This document shows, one piece after another, positions 23,687 through 31,947 of a stretch of 64,000 nt of DNA. The translations under genes were made by a program, and so were the position numbers. This stretch comes from Streptomyces griseiscabiei (GTDB lineage: Bacteria; Actinomycetota; Actinomycetes; Streptomycetales; Streptomycetaceae), in contig NZ_JAGJBZ010000001.1 in the NCBI RefSeq assembly GCF_020010925.1, positions 3,389,001-3,453,000 of the forward strand, read 5' to 3'. The notes beneath the pieces were generated by a model that saw nothing but the letters and a program-made list of their open reading frames with translations, had not been told where the DNA came from and did not search any database. Numbering within the stretch: position 1 is the stretch's first letter; the number at the start of each line of letters is the position of its first letter.

Positions 23687-24519
23687 GGCCGACTGCCGTG
23701 CGTCGCAAGGGACTCGGCCTGGGCCTGGTGGCCTGGCTGCTGGGGATCCTGTTCTTCCTGCCCATCGCCTGGATGGCCCTGACCTCACTGCACTCCGAAC
23801 CGGACGCGGCGACCAACCCCCCGTCCTGGGCGGCGTCCCTCACCCTCGACGGCTACCGCGAGTTCTTCGGCGTCGACGGCGGGGCCAGCCCCTGGCCGGC
23901 CCTGGTCAACTCGACGGTGGCGTCCCTGGCCTCGACCCTGCTCGTCCTGCTCCTCGCCTTCCCGGCGGCGTACGCGCTGTCGATCAGGCCGGTGAAGAAG
24001 TGGACGGACGTCCTGTTCTTCTTCCTCTCCACCAAGATGCTGCCGGTGGTGGCGGGCCTGCTCCCCCTCTACCTCTTCGCGAAGAACACGGGCCTGCTGG
24101 ACAACATCTGGCTCCTCGTCCTCCTCTACACCTCCATGAACCTGCCGATCGCCGTCTGGATGATGCAGTCCTTCCTCGCGGAGGTCCCGGTGGCGGTGAT
24201 CGAGGCCGCGCACCTGGACGGCGCCCGGCTGCCGACCGTGCTGACGCGTGTGGTGGCCCCGATAGCCCTGCCCGGTATCGCCGCCACCGCCCTGATCTGC
24301 TTCATCTTCAGCTGGAACGAACTGCTGTTCGCGAGGGTGCTGACGGGTGTGGTCGCCGAGACGGCCCCCGTCTTCCTGACCGGCTTCATCACCAGCCAGG
24401 GCCTGTTCCTGGCCAAGGTGTGCGCCGCGTCGCTCGTGATCTCCCTGCCGGTGCTCGCCGCGGGGTTCGCCGCCCAGGACAAACTGGTCCAGGGCCTCTC
24501 CCTGGGAGCCGTCAAATGA
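23683..24519 (+). CDS. Polyol/sugar ABC transporter permease (MalG-type)
   Basis: 278-residue permease with six hydrophobic segments (GLVAWLLGILFFLPIAWMAL first). The EAA loop reads AVIEAAHLDGARLPTVLTRVVAPIALPG. Partner of the preceding permease. Overlaps the dehydrogenase gene by ATGA-type coupling (start at 24516, stop 24517-24519). Confidence 0.9.
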   Translation: MRPTAVRRKGLGLGLVAWLLGILFFLPIAWMALTSLHSEPDAATNPPSWAASLTLDGYREFFGVDGGASPWPALVNSTVASLASTLLVLLLAFPAAYALSIRPVKKWTDVLFFFLSTKMLPVVAGLLPLYLFAKNTGLLDNIWLLVLLYTSMNLPIAVWMMQSFLAEVPVAVIEAAHLDGARLPTVLTRVVAPIALPGIAATALICFIFSWNELLFARVLTGVVAETAPVFLTGFITSQGLFLAKVCAASLVISLPVLAAGFAAQDKLVQGLSLGAVK

Positions 24520-25505
24520 AGGCCGCCGTCATCGAGTCCGTGGGCAAGGCCGTCGTCACCGAGGTCCCGGACCCGACGCCGGGTCCCCGGGACGTCGTCG
24601 TCGAGGTCGCCGCGTGCGGACTGTGCGGGACCGATCTGCACATCCTCCAGGGCGAGTTCGCCCCGAGCCTGCCGATCGTGCCGGGGCACGAGTTCGCGGG
24701 CGAGGTGGTGGGCGTCGGCGGCCGGGTCACCGAACTGTCCGTCGGCGACCGGGTGGCCGTCGACCCCTCCCTGTACTGCCACGAGTGCCGCTACTGCCGG
24801 ACCGGCCACAACAACCTCTGCGAACGCTGGGCCGCGATCGGCGTCACCACGGCCGGCGGCGCCGCCCAGTACGCGGTGGCGCCGGTCGCCAACTGCGTAC
24901 GGCTGCCGGACCACGTCCGCACCCAGGACGCGGCGCTCGTGGAACCGCTGTCCTGCGCGATACGGGGCTACGACGTCCTCCGCACCCGCCTCGGCGCCCA
25001 TGTCCTGATCTACGGCTCGGGGACGATGGGCCTGATGATGCTGGAGCTGGCGAAACGCACCGGCGCGGCCGGCGTCGACATCGTCGATGTGAACCCCGCC
25101 CGGCTGGAGACGGCACGGCGGCTCGGCGTCACGGGGTCCGCCGCCAACGCCGACGAGCTGGAACGGCCCCAGGGCTGGGACCTGGTGATCGACGCCACCG
25201 GCAACGCGGCGGCCATCCAGGACGGGCTGGACCGGGTGGCCAAGGCCGGCACGTTCCTCCAGTTCGGGGTGGCCGACTACGCGACCCGGGTCACCATCGA
25301 CCCGTACCGCGTCTACAACCAGGAGATCACCATCACCGGCTCCATGGCCGTCCTCCACAGCTTCGAACGCGCGGCGGAGCTCTTCGCAGGCGGCGTCCTC
25401 GACCCCGACGTCTTCATCAGCGACCGTCTGCCGCTGGAGCGGTACCCACAGGCACTGGAGCAGTTCGCGTCAGGGGTGGGGAGGAAGATCGTCGTGGTGC
25501 CGTGA
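24516..25505 (+). CDS. Zinc-dependent polyol/sorbitol-type dehydrogenase
   Basis: 329-residue medium-chain dehydrogenase. Catalytic zinc ligands: Cys in ACGLCGTDLH and GHE in VPGHEFAGEVVG. Structural zinc lobe: CHECRYCRTGHNNLC. NAD-binding Gly motif: YGSGTMGLMMLELAKR, followed by an acidic residue (VDIVDVN) that favours NAD. It oxidises a sugar alcohol to a ketose in this context. Last gene of the DeoR operon, closed by a hairpin at 25511. Substrate might be D-arabitol, sorbitol or a related polyol. Confidence 0.88.
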   Translation: MKAAVIESVGKAVVTEVPDPTPGPRDVVVEVAACGLCGTDLHILQGEFAPSLPIVPGHEFAGEVVGVGGRVTELSVGDRVAVDPSLYCHECRYCRTGHNNLCERWAAIGVTTAGGAAQYAVAPVANCVRLPDHVRTQDAALVEPLSCAIRGYDVLRTRLGAHVLIYGSGTMGLMMLELAKRTGAAGVDIVDVNPARLETARRLGVTGSAANADELERPQGWDLVIDATGNAAAIQDGLDRVAKAGTFLQFGVADYATRVTIDPYRVYNQEITITGSMAVLHSFERAAELFAGGVLDPDVFISDRLPLERYPQALEQFASGVGRKIVVVP

Positions 25506-25510
25506 CACCG

Positions 25511-25538
25511 GCCGAACAGGGTGTCTCACCCGTTCGGC
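25511..25538. terminator. Hairpin after the polyol operon
   Basis: GCCGAAC-A-GGGTG and CACCC-GTTCGGC, 12 bp with one bulged A and a TCT loop, directly after the dehydrogenase stop. Confidence 0.75.
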
Positions 25539-25593
25539 TGATCGACAAGCCGATGCCCCACCTGCTCCCGGCCACCGGCCAAGACTGACGGCC

Positions 25594-26382
25594 ATGGAAC
25601 TCTGGCTGCTCAACAGCTTCGGCCCGCTCACCCTGACCGTGCTCATGGCCGGGAGCGTCATCGTCTTCGCGGCCCTGGGCAGCCTGGTGGTCCGCCGCAG
25701 GCTCCCCCAGCTCCTGAACGGCGCGCAGAACGACATGGTCGGCGTCCTGCTCGGGATGTACGGCGCCATCTACGGCATCTTCCTGGCCTTCGTGGTGGTC
25801 GCCGAGTGGGAGGGCATCGGGGTCGCGGAGACCGTCGTCGCCTCCGAGGCCACCCACTGCGCCGAGATCGTGCGCGACGCCGACGCGTTCCCGGAGCCGG
25901 TCCGGCGGGAGGTGTCCGAGGCCGTCGGCACATATGTCCAGGCGGTGGTGAACGACCAGTGGCCCCGGATGCGCGCCGGCCGGCCCTCCTCCGAGTCCAC
26001 CGAGCCGGCCATCCGCGCCGTGTACCGGGCGCTCCAGTCCTACGAGCCGACCACCGAGTCCCAGAAGACGTACTACGCCCAGGCCGTGGCCCACCTCGAC
26101 GGGGTGGTCGCGGAACGCCGCGCGCGGCTGACCCTGGCCCAGTCGTCCCTCCCGACCCTGCTGAAGCTGCTGGTCTACGGGGGCGCGCTGGTGATGATCC
26201 CGATGTCCCTCCTCTACGGCATCAGGAGCTTCAAGGCCCACCTGACGTTCGTCACCCTCATCGCCCTGCTCATCGGGCTGAGCCTGCTGCTCACCATGAG
26301 CCTGGACCGCCCCTTCTCCGGCGAACTGAGCGTGTCGCCCGCCCCGTACAAGGAAGGGGCTCTGGCGCGCTTCTGGGAGTGA
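25594..26382 (+). CDS. DUF4239 (bestrophin-like) membrane protein
   Basis: 262-residue integral membrane protein. Two hydrophobic segments lie at the N terminus (TLTVLMAGSVIVFAALGSLV and VGVLLGMYGAIYGIFLAFVV) and two at the C terminus (LLKLLVYGGALVMIPMSLLY and HLTFVTLIALLIGLSLLLTM), with a soluble helical middle. This arrangement and length match the DUF4239 family, distantly related to bestrophin-like channels. Physiological role unknown. Single gene between the polyol operon terminator and a small gene; I see no sign of linkage. Confidence 0.8.
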   Translation: MELWLLNSFGPLTLTVLMAGSVIVFAALGSLVVRRRLPQLLNGAQNDMVGVLLGMYGAIYGIFLAFVVVAEWEGIGVAETVVASEATHCAEIVRDADAFPEPVRREVSEAVGTYVQAVVNDQWPRMRAGRPSSESTEPAIRAVYRALQSYEPTTESQKTYYAQAVAHLDGVVAERRARLTLAQSSLPTLLKLLVYGGALVMIPMSLLYGIRSFKAHLTFVTLIALLIGLSLLLTMSLDRPFSGELSVSPAPYKEGALARFWE

Positions 26383-26471
26383 GGTGCCGGGGGGGCGGGC
26401 CCTTGTACGGCCGGGCCGGGCGGCCGATATTCGGTGGGCCGCCCGCCCACCGCGCGCCTACGATCCGGGGC

Positions 26472-26693
26472 ATGCCACGTCCCCATGGATTCGCCTTCAC
26501 CGAGCACGCCGACGGCACGGTGACGATCGACCACCACGGCCGTGCGGCCACGACGCTGCGCGGGCCGCGGGCCGCCCGGTTCCTCGCCGAGGCGGCGGCG
26601 GGCGACCCGCAGCTGGTGATGGCCCGCTGGACCGGGAACTACCGGCGGGGCAACGAGCGCACGGCCCGGGAGCACCCCCGCAACCGCCGCTGA
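26472..26693 (+). CDS. Small basic protein of unknown function
   Basis: 73 residues (MPRPHGFAFTEHADGTVTID start, RTAREHPRNRR end), rich in Arg and His, without membrane segment. Small proteins of this kind are common in Streptomyces genomes; I do not recognise a characterised family. ATG at 26472 and stop at 26693 keep good third-position GC. It ends 65 nt before the TerD gene. Confidence 0.7.
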   Translation: MPRPHGFAFTEHADGTVTIDHHGRAATTLRGPRAARFLAEAAAGDPQLVMARWTGNYRRGNERTAREHPRNRR

Positions 26694-26758
26694 CCCGAAC
26701 GGCCGCCGGACGCGCGCGGGTAAGGGAACGGTAAAGCGGCCCGGATCGTTCACCCGGC

Positions 26759-27967
26759 ATGACCGCTATGACCCCCGGCTCGAACATCCCGCTGCCCGTC
26801 ACCCACGTCGCGGTGGACGTCGCCGCACCCGTGCGGCTCGACGTATCGGGCCTGCTGCTCACCGCCGACGGCAAGGTGCGCTCGGACGACGACTTCATCT
26901 TCTACAACCAGCCGACCGGCCCGGGAGTGACGTACCGCTCCGGCGGCGGCGCGGCCCCCGACTCGATCACGGTGGACACCACGGCCGTCCCGCCGGACAT
27001 CGAGAAGATCGTCGTCACGGCCAGCCCGGACGCGGCGGGCCAGTCGTTCCAGGGCATCGAGCCGACGGCGACGATCCGCAACGCGGCGGACGGCTCGGTG
27101 ATCTCCACGTTCACCCCGCCGCGCCTCGGCCCCGAGACGGCCCTGGTGATCGTGGAGATTTATCTGCGCAACGGCGCGTGGAAGGCCCGCGCGGTGGGCC
27201 AGGGCTACGCGAACGGCCTCGCGGGCATCGCCACGGACTACGGCGTCACGGTGGAGGACCCCGCCCCGACCCCCGCCCCGACCCCGACTCCGGCCCCCGC
27301 CCAGGTACGGCCCGTCACCCCGCCCCCGGCCCCGCAGGTCACCCCACCCCCGGTCCCCGCGACCCCTCCCGCCCCCGCCCCCGGCGCCGGCAAGATCAAC
27401 CTGGACAAGGGCCGCGTCAGCCTCCAGAAGAACCAGACGGTCTCCCTGGTCAAGGGCGGCCGCCCACTTCTCTCCCAGGTCAAGATGGGCCTCGGCTGGG
27501 AGCCCGCGTACCGGGGCAAGGACATCGACCTGGACGCGTCGGTCATCGCGTACGGCCCGCAGCGCAACCACATCGACAGCTGCTACTTCGGCAAGCTCTC
27601 GATCGTCAACGGCGCGATCAAGCACTCCGGTGACAACCTCACGGGCGAGGGCGGAGGCGACGACGAGGTGATCGTGGTCGACCTCGGACGGCTCCCCCAG
27701 GAGGTCACCGGCCTGGTCTTCACCGTCAACTCCTTCTCCGGCCAGAAGTTCACCGAGGTCGCCAAGGCCTACTGCCGCCTCCTGGACGCCGCCTCCGGCG
27801 AGGAACTGGTCCGCTTCGACCTCACCAACGCCGAGGCCCAGACCGGCGTGATGATGGCCAAGCTGATCAAGCAGTTCACCGGTGAGTGGGAGATGACCGC
27901 GATGGGCGACTTCGTGAAGTCCCGCACGGTCAGGGGGATGGTGAAGCCGGCGGCCCAGGCACTCTGA
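26759..27967 (+). CDS. TerD-family protein with two TerD-like domains
   Basis: 402 residues. Residues about 1-165 form a first TerD-like domain (RLDVSGLLLTADGKVRSDDDFIFYNQP, then VIVEIYLRNGAWKARAVGQGY). A Pro/Ala/Thr-rich linker of about 45 residues follows (170-215), then a second TerD domain (220-400) with VSLVKGGRPLLSQVKMGLGWEP, DIDLDASVIAYG, HSGDNLTGEGGGDDEVIVVDL. The acidic DDD/DLDAS and GDNxTGEGxGDDE motifs are the Ca-binding sites of TerD. The family belongs to tellurite and stress-response systems with unclear biochemistry. No other ter genes are adjacent. Confidence 0.87.
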   Translation: MTAMTPGSNIPLPVTHVAVDVAAPVRLDVSGLLLTADGKVRSDDDFIFYNQPTGPGVTYRSGGGAAPDSITVDTTAVPPDIEKIVVTASPDAAGQSFQGIEPTATIRNAADGSVISTFTPPRLGPETALVIVEIYLRNGAWKARAVGQGYANGLAGIATDYGVTVEDPAPTPAPTPTPAPAQVRPVTPPPAPQVTPPPVPATPPAPAPGAGKINLDKGRVSLQKNQTVSLVKGGRPLLSQVKMGLGWEPAYRGKDIDLDASVIAYGPQRNHIDSCYFGKLSIVNGAIKHSGDNLTGEGGGDDEVIVVDLGRLPQEVTGLVFTVNSFSGQKFTEVAKAYCRLLDAASGEELVRFDLTNAEAQTGVMMAKLIKQFTGEWEMTAMGDFVKSRTVRGMVKPAAQAL

Positions 27968-28045
27968 CCGCACGGGCACGGGCGGGTGCGGACGGCCGCA
28001 CCCGCCCGGCCCCGGTCGATCAGCCCCGGAGGGCCGCGCCCGGAG

Positions 28046-29065
28046 TCACTGGATGACGCCGCTGTACGCGTTCAGCGCGGGCTGCCCGCCGAGGTGGGCG
28101 TACAGGACCGTGGAGTCCGGACCGATCTCGCCGCGCTCGATCAGATCGACCATCCCGGCCATGGACTTGCCCTCGTAGACAGGGTCGGTGATCATGCCCT
28201 CGGTGCGGGCGGCCAGCTGCATGGCGACGAGGGTGGCGTCGTCCGGGACACCGTAGATCCCGCCGTGGTACCGCTCGTCCAGCTCCACATCGGCGACGGT
28301 CAACTCCCGCTTGAGGCCGATGAGCCGCCCGGTGTTGTGGGCGATGCGGGCGACCTGCTCACGGGTGGAGTCCGGCTTGGCCGAGGCGTCGATGCCGATC
28401 ACCCGGCGCGGCCGTCCACCCGCCTCCTCCAGCGCGGCGAACCCCGCGACCATGCCGGCCTGGGTGGAGCCGGTCACCGAGCACACGATCACCGTGTCGA
28501 AGAAGACGTCCAGCTCCCGCTCCTGCTCGGCGACCTCGTACGCCCAGCCGGCAAAGCCCAGACCGCCGAGGGGGTGGTCGGAGGCACCGGCCGGGATGGC
28601 GTACGGCTTGCCGCCGCCCTCCTCGACCTCCCTGAGCGCCAGCTCCCAGCTCTCCTTGAAGCCGATGCCGAATCCGGCCCGGACGAGCCGTACGTCGGCT
28701 CCGGCCAACCGGCTGATCAGGATGTTGCCGACCTTGTCGTACACGGCGTCCGGCCAGTCGACCCAACTCTCCTGCACGAGCACGCACTTGAGCCCGGCGC
28801 GGGCGGCGACGGCGGCGACCTGACGGGTGTGGTTGGACTGCACACCGCCGATGGAGACAAGGGTGTCGCAGCCTTGGGCGAGCGCGTCGGCGACCAGGTA
28901 CTCCAGCTTGCGGGTCTTGTTGCCGCCGTACGCGATACCGGAGTTGCAGTCCTCGCGCTTGGCCCAGACGGAGGCGCCGCCGAGGTGGGCGGTCAGCCGC
29001 TCCAGCCGGTGGACCGGCGAGGGCCCGAAGAGGAGCGGGTAGCGCTCGAAGGAAGAAAGGGACAC
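28046..29065 (-). CDS. acdS: 1-aminocyclopropane-1-carboxylate deaminase
   Basis: 339-residue PLP enzyme of the tryptophan-synthase-beta fold, converting ACC (the ethylene precursor) to 2-oxobutyrate and ammonia. PLP Lys is K50 in [10 protein letters not shown]; nucleophile Ser77 lies in [11 protein letters not shown]. The two positions that separate true ACC deaminases from D-cysteine desulfhydrases are Glu298 (VYEGKS) and Leu325 (YAHLGGQ), both of the deaminase type. GTG start with GGGAGG 6 nt before. The GntR gene lies upstream on the same strand and ends 77 nt before it; no operon overlap. Fits a soil or plant-associated lifestyle. Confidence 0.92.
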   Translation of the reverse strand: MSLSSFERYPLLFGPSPVHRLERLTAHLGGASVWAKREDCNSGIAYGGNKTRKLEYLVADALAQGCDTLVSIGGVQSNHTRQVAAVAARAGLKCVLVQESWVDWPDAVYDKVGNILISRLAGADVRLVRAGFGIGFKESWELALREVEEGGGKPYAIPAGASDHPLGGLGFAGWAYEVAEQERELDVFFDTVIVCSVTGSTQAGMVAGFAALEEAGGRPRRVIGIDASAKPDSTREQVARIAHNTGRLIGLKRELTVADVELDERYHGGIYGVPDDATLVAMQLAARTEGMITDPVYEGKSMAGMVDLIERGEIGPDSTVLYAHLGGQPALNAYSGVIQ

Positions 29066-29142
29066 GGGTCCTCCCGGGTGCGGTGGGGCGGGGATGCGCT
29101 GGGGTGGAGTGGGGTGGGGCGAGACGGACGGGTGGAGCCGGG

Positions 29143-29976
29143 TCAGTGGTTCGCTTCGGGGGCAGGGGCCGGGGCCGGGACATCGACGGAGTGGGGGTCG
29201 TCGACGGGGAGGGGGTCGTCCACGGGGTGCGGGGCGGGCCGGTCGTGGGCCGCCCCCGCGGATTCCCCGGGCGACGTATGGGACGCCCCGTCGCCCGGCT
29301 CATGCGCGGGCCCACCGCTCGGCTCCCCGTCCGGCTCGTCGGCGAGCGCGGCCAGGCCGTGCCAGATCTCCGCCGTGACGCGGACCGCCTCGTCCGTGTC
29401 GCCGACCGCGCAGGCCGCGATCAACTGCTCGTGCAGTCCGGCCGAACGGCAGTTGCCGCCCTCGCCGAAACGCCGGCGCTCCAGACGCCGGATGAGCGGG
29501 GTGTAGCGGGCGATCGTGGCGGCGGCGGCGCGGTTGCCGCTCACCCGGACGAGGACGTCGTGGAGTTCGTCGTCGGCGACCAGGGCGGCGTCGACGTCGC
29601 CCGAGCCGACGGCCGCGGCGAACCGCTCGTTGGCCGAGCGCATCGTCTCCACGTCCGCCGCGAACAGCCGGGGCACGGCGGTGCGGGTGGCCAGCTCGTG
29701 CATCGCGCCGACCACGGCGGCGGCGTCCCGCACATCGGCGGCCACGACGGGCGTGACCCGGGTGTAGCTCTGCGGCTTGCTCTCCAGCAGCCCCTCGTCC
29801 ACCAGCCGCGAGAACGCCTCCCGCACCGGTGCCCGCGACAGCCCCAGCAGTTCGGCGAACTCGGCGTCGCGCACCACCGCGCCGGGCTCGATCTCCCCGG
29901 CCACGATGGCGTCCCGGATGGCTTGGTAGGCACGGTCCCTGAGCAGGGTGCGGCCGACCGGTCGTATGGCCTCCAT
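29143..29976 (-). CDS. GntR-family regulator with FCD domain and acidic/Pro tail
   Basis: 277-residue FadR-type regulator. Winged helix at about 10-75 ([40 protein letters not shown]). FCD domain 85-220 with DDELHDVLV and [12 protein letters not shown]. The C-terminal 50 residues are low-complexity Pro/Asp/His/Ala ([18 protein letters not shown]), unusual for the family. It precedes the ACC deaminase gene and likely controls it. The ATG follows a dyad and -10-like box so closely (8 nt) that the transcript may be leaderless. Confidence 0.88.
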   Translation of the reverse strand: MEAIRPVGRTLLRDRAYQAIRDAIVAGEIEPGAVVRDAEFAELLGLSRAPVREAFSRLVDEGLLESKPQSYTRVTPVVAADVRDAAAVVGAMHELATRTAVPRLFAADVETMRSANERFAAAVGSGDVDAALVADDELHDVLVRVSGNRAAAATIARYTPLIRRLERRRFGEGGNCRSAGLHEQLIAACAVGDTDEAVRVTAEIWHGLAALADEPDGEPSGGPAHEPGDGASHTSPGESAGAAHDRPAPHPVDDPLPVDDPHSVDVPAPAPAPEANH

Positions 29977-29978
29977 GG

Positions 29979-29999
29979 ACTGAAATGTTAGATGTCAGT
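29979..29999 (-). promoter_or_regulatory. Dyad and -10 region upstream of the second GntR gene
   Basis: ACTGA...TCAGT arms flank an AT-rich centre. On the minus strand TTGTTC (30014-30009), an 18-nt spacer and TAACAT (29990-29985) can be read as promoter boxes, with the dyad covering the -10 box. Suggests autorepression. Confidence 0.45.
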
Positions 30000-30016
30000 G
30001 CGTGGGCCGAACAAGG

Positions 30017-30052
30017 GTGTGGCCCGTACCCCCACTGGGATACGGGCCACAC
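30017..30052. terminator. Terminator after rsr
   Basis: Perfect 12-bp arms GTGTGGCCCGTA and TACGGGCCACAC, 12-nt loop, 40 nt after the rsr stop (30092, minus strand). The plus strand has no gene to terminate here. Confidence 0.8.
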
Positions 30053-30091
30053 TCACCCCCGTCGTTCACCGCCGACCGCCAGCCCCGTCCG

Positions 30092-31684
30092 TCAGCCCCG
30101 TCCGTGGGCCCACGGCCAGTCGGCGTCCCGGGCCGCCTCCAGCAGCGGCACCGTCCGGAAGGCCGCGTCCGAGAGGCCGCCGAAGGTGTGGCGGTTCCGG
30201 CTGCCGGAGTGGCCGTGACCCGCCCGGTAGCCGGCCAGGTTCCAGGTGTAGACGGGTACACCGGCCGGGATCTGCGCGGTCGGGTCGCCGTAGTGGCTGT
30301 AGGTGGCCTGCTCGTCGGTGACGATCAGCACCCGGTCGTGCTTGCGGTAGTGGCGGCGGACGGCCTCGGTGGTGTCGGTGCCGCCCAGGTCGCCGAACCG
30401 CTGGATGATCTTCAGCACGGACTCGCCCGTGCCGTACTTCACCGCCCGGCTCGTGCTCCCGAACTCGACGAGGTCCGCGTCCGCCGCCCGCAGCGCGAGC
30501 GCCGTGCCGAAGATCGCCGCCGCGTCCGCGTAGGTGAGCGAGGAGCGGTCGGTCAGCCGGGAGTGGAACATCGAGCCCGAGCGGTCGACCAGGACCAGGG
30601 TCCGGCCGGGCAGCGCGGGCACGTTGGCCAGCGAGTGACCGAGCGCCTGCTCCAGCGGGTACGCCCAGCGCAGCGAGGGCGCGTGGCGGTAGGCCGAGAG
30701 GTAGCGGAACGGGAACTGCCGCGACCGCGCGACCTCCGCCGGGTCACTGATCCGCGCCGCCACCCGGGCCGCGACCTCGTCGGAGACACCCGCCTCGTCG
30801 AAGTTGCGCAGGTTGCGGACGAGGGCCATGGCACCCATGGACGGAATGACCGCCTCCCACGCCGCCTGGTCCATCGGCCCCTGCAGCCAGCCCGCCAGCG
30901 CCTCCCAGGTGATCCCCGCGTCCGCGAGGCGCCGGGAGCCGCCCGCACCGGTCACGACCTTGCGCCGCTTGGCGGGCCGCAGCTCCATCAGGTCGCGGTG
31001 GGCCGCGAGCATGGGCAGCGACCTGGGCACGACGGCCGTGTCCGGGTTGTGGCGCCGGTCGAGGGCGTACTGGAACAGGTCCCCCTGCCACGGCTTGTCC
31101 GGGTCCGGCGCGGCGTGCACCAGGTTCAGGATGTCGCCGAAGCGGTAGCCCTTGGACGCGGTGTCGTACTTCAGCAGCGACCTGGGGCTGTAGAGGCGTC
31201 GTACGGCGTCGGCGACACCGCGCTTCACCGGCTTGGGGAGGTTGCGCCCGTACCGCGAGGTCCAGTAGGCCAGCAGCTCACCGGGCTCGTCCGGGCGCCG
31301 CAGCACCGAGTCGACGACCTGACGGTTGGTGGGCCCGTCGGTGACGCCCGCGTCGAGACGCGCCTTCACGTACTCGGCGGCGCCCACGATGGAGGCCGTA
31401 CGGAGGTTGCCCTCGCCGCGCAGCCAGCCGAGCAGGCCGGCCGTCCACTCCGGGTCGGTGACGGCGAGCCGGCGCACGAGCGCGACGAACCGGTCGTCGC
31501 GGTCCTCGCCGCTCTCGTAGAAGGTCTTCTGCGCGACGAAGTTGGCGATCGACAGCAGGAACAGCTCAGAGCGCTCGTCCCGCTCACGGCCCCGGCCGCC
31601 CTCGTACGTACGAAGCACCTGCCCTGTCGAGGTGACCCGCGAGGTGGGCCGCGCCTTTCCTGCCTTCGTGTTGAATCGCGCCAT
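30092..31684 (-). CDS. rsr: Rsr, Ro60/TROVE-domain RNA-binding protein
   Basis: 530-residue bacterial orthologue of the Ro60 autoantigen. Residues about 20-350 form the HEAT-like TROVE ring (QVLRTYEGGRGRERDERSEL, LGWLRGEGNLRTASIVGAAE, PKPVKRGVADAVRRLYSPRS). The C-terminal von Willebrand A domain has a MIDAS motif DRSGSM at 367-372. Known bacterial Rsr proteins bind Y RNAs and act in RNA quality control with PNPase or other nucleases after stress. Two Y-RNA-like genes lie just upstream on the same strand. ATG 31684 has GGGGG 8 nt before it, but that sequence is locked in a hairpin. An in-frame upstream ATG at 31705 would add seven residues. Confidence 0.93.
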   Translation of the reverse strand: MARFNTKAGKARPTSRVTSTGQVLRTYEGGRGRERDERSELFLLSIANFVAQKTFYESGEDRDDRFVALVRRLAVTDPEWTAGLLGWLRGEGNLRTASIVGAAEYVKARLDAGVTDGPTNRQVVDSVLRRPDEPGELLAYWTSRYGRNLPKPVKRGVADAVRRLYSPRSLLKYDTASKGYRFGDILNLVHAAPDPDKPWQGDLFQYALDRRHNPDTAVVPRSLPMLAAHRDLMELRPAKRRKVVTGAGGSRRLADAGITWEALAGWLQGPMDQAAWEAVIPSMGAMALVRNLRNFDEAGVSDEVAARVAARISDPAEVARSRQFPFRYLSAYRHAPSLRWAYPLEQALGHSLANVPALPGRTLVLVDRSGSMFHSRLTDRSSLTYADAAAIFGTALALRAADADLVEFGSTSRAVKYGTGESVLKIIQRFGDLGGTDTTEAVRRHYRKHDRVLIVTDEQATYSHYGDPTAQIPAGVPVYTWNLAGYRAGHGHSGSRNRHTFGGLSDAAFRTVPLLEAARDADWPWAHGRG

Positions 31685-31692
31685 GATGAATT

Positions 31693-31720
31693 CCCCCGAA
31701 TACATGGGTATTTCGGAGGG
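31693..31720 (-). promoter_or_regulatory. Hairpin sequestering the rsr ribosome binding site
   Basis: In the rsr leader CCCTCCGAAATAC (31720-31708) pairs with GTATTCGGGGG (31703-31693): about 11 bp with one bulged A and a CCAT tetraloop. The GGGGG is the only good Shine-Dalgarno sequence for ATG 31684. Pairing would reduce translation until opened. It could also mark the 3' boundary of the upstream RNA. Confidence 0.65.
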
Positions 31721-31736
31721 AGGCACGGCAGCTGGA

Positions 31737-31888
31737 GGGTGACCGAGGTCGAATTCGGCGGCGGTGCTATGACTGGCGCGTCTTCCGTTCCGCCACACCG
31801 ACCCTGAGTCGATCACGGGATTCGAACCCGCACGGGGTTTTCTCCCCACCAGTTCCCGAAGTATCCGCTGCCTGCGCACCGGGCACCC
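31737..31888 (-). ncRNA. Y RNA (YrlA-like) copy 2 with permuted class II tRNA-like module
   Basis: Read 5' to 3' on the minus strand (152 nt). Outer stem: GGGTGCCCGG (31888-31879) with TCGGTCACCC (31746-31737). Inner stem: GGCAGCGG (31872-31865) with CCGCCGCC (31764-31757), one A-C mismatch. Anticodon-stem-like ACTGG (31853-31849) with CCAGT (31776-31772). Long variable arm GGGG-AGAAAA-CCCC (31847-31834). T arm with TTCGAAT loop (31831-31815). Acceptor 3' strand GATCGAC (31814-31808), 5-nt loop, acceptor 5' strand GTCGGTG (31802-31796). D arm GCG...CGC. The tRNA is thus opened at the anticodon and closed at the acceptor end. The long variable arm and GGCGGAACGGAAGACGC D region look leucine-tRNA-like. 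Known bacterial Y RNAs have this layout; the assignment here rests on hand folding. Confidence 0.82.
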
Positions 31889-31901
31889 ACCATCTGCCGC
31901 G

Positions 31902-31935
31902 CCTCCCGAGATAGACGAGCGCACCGGGAGGTGCG
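31902..31935 (-). terminator. Competing hairpins between the two Y-RNA units
   Basis: CGCACC-TCCC-GGTGCG (31935-31920) is a perfect 6-bp tetraloop hairpin. CCTCCCG (31931-31925) can instead pair with CGGGAGG (31908-31902). Either could terminate or help process copy 1; the alternatives are mutually exclusive. Confidence 0.45.
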
Positions 31936-31947
31936 TAAAGCCTTGGG

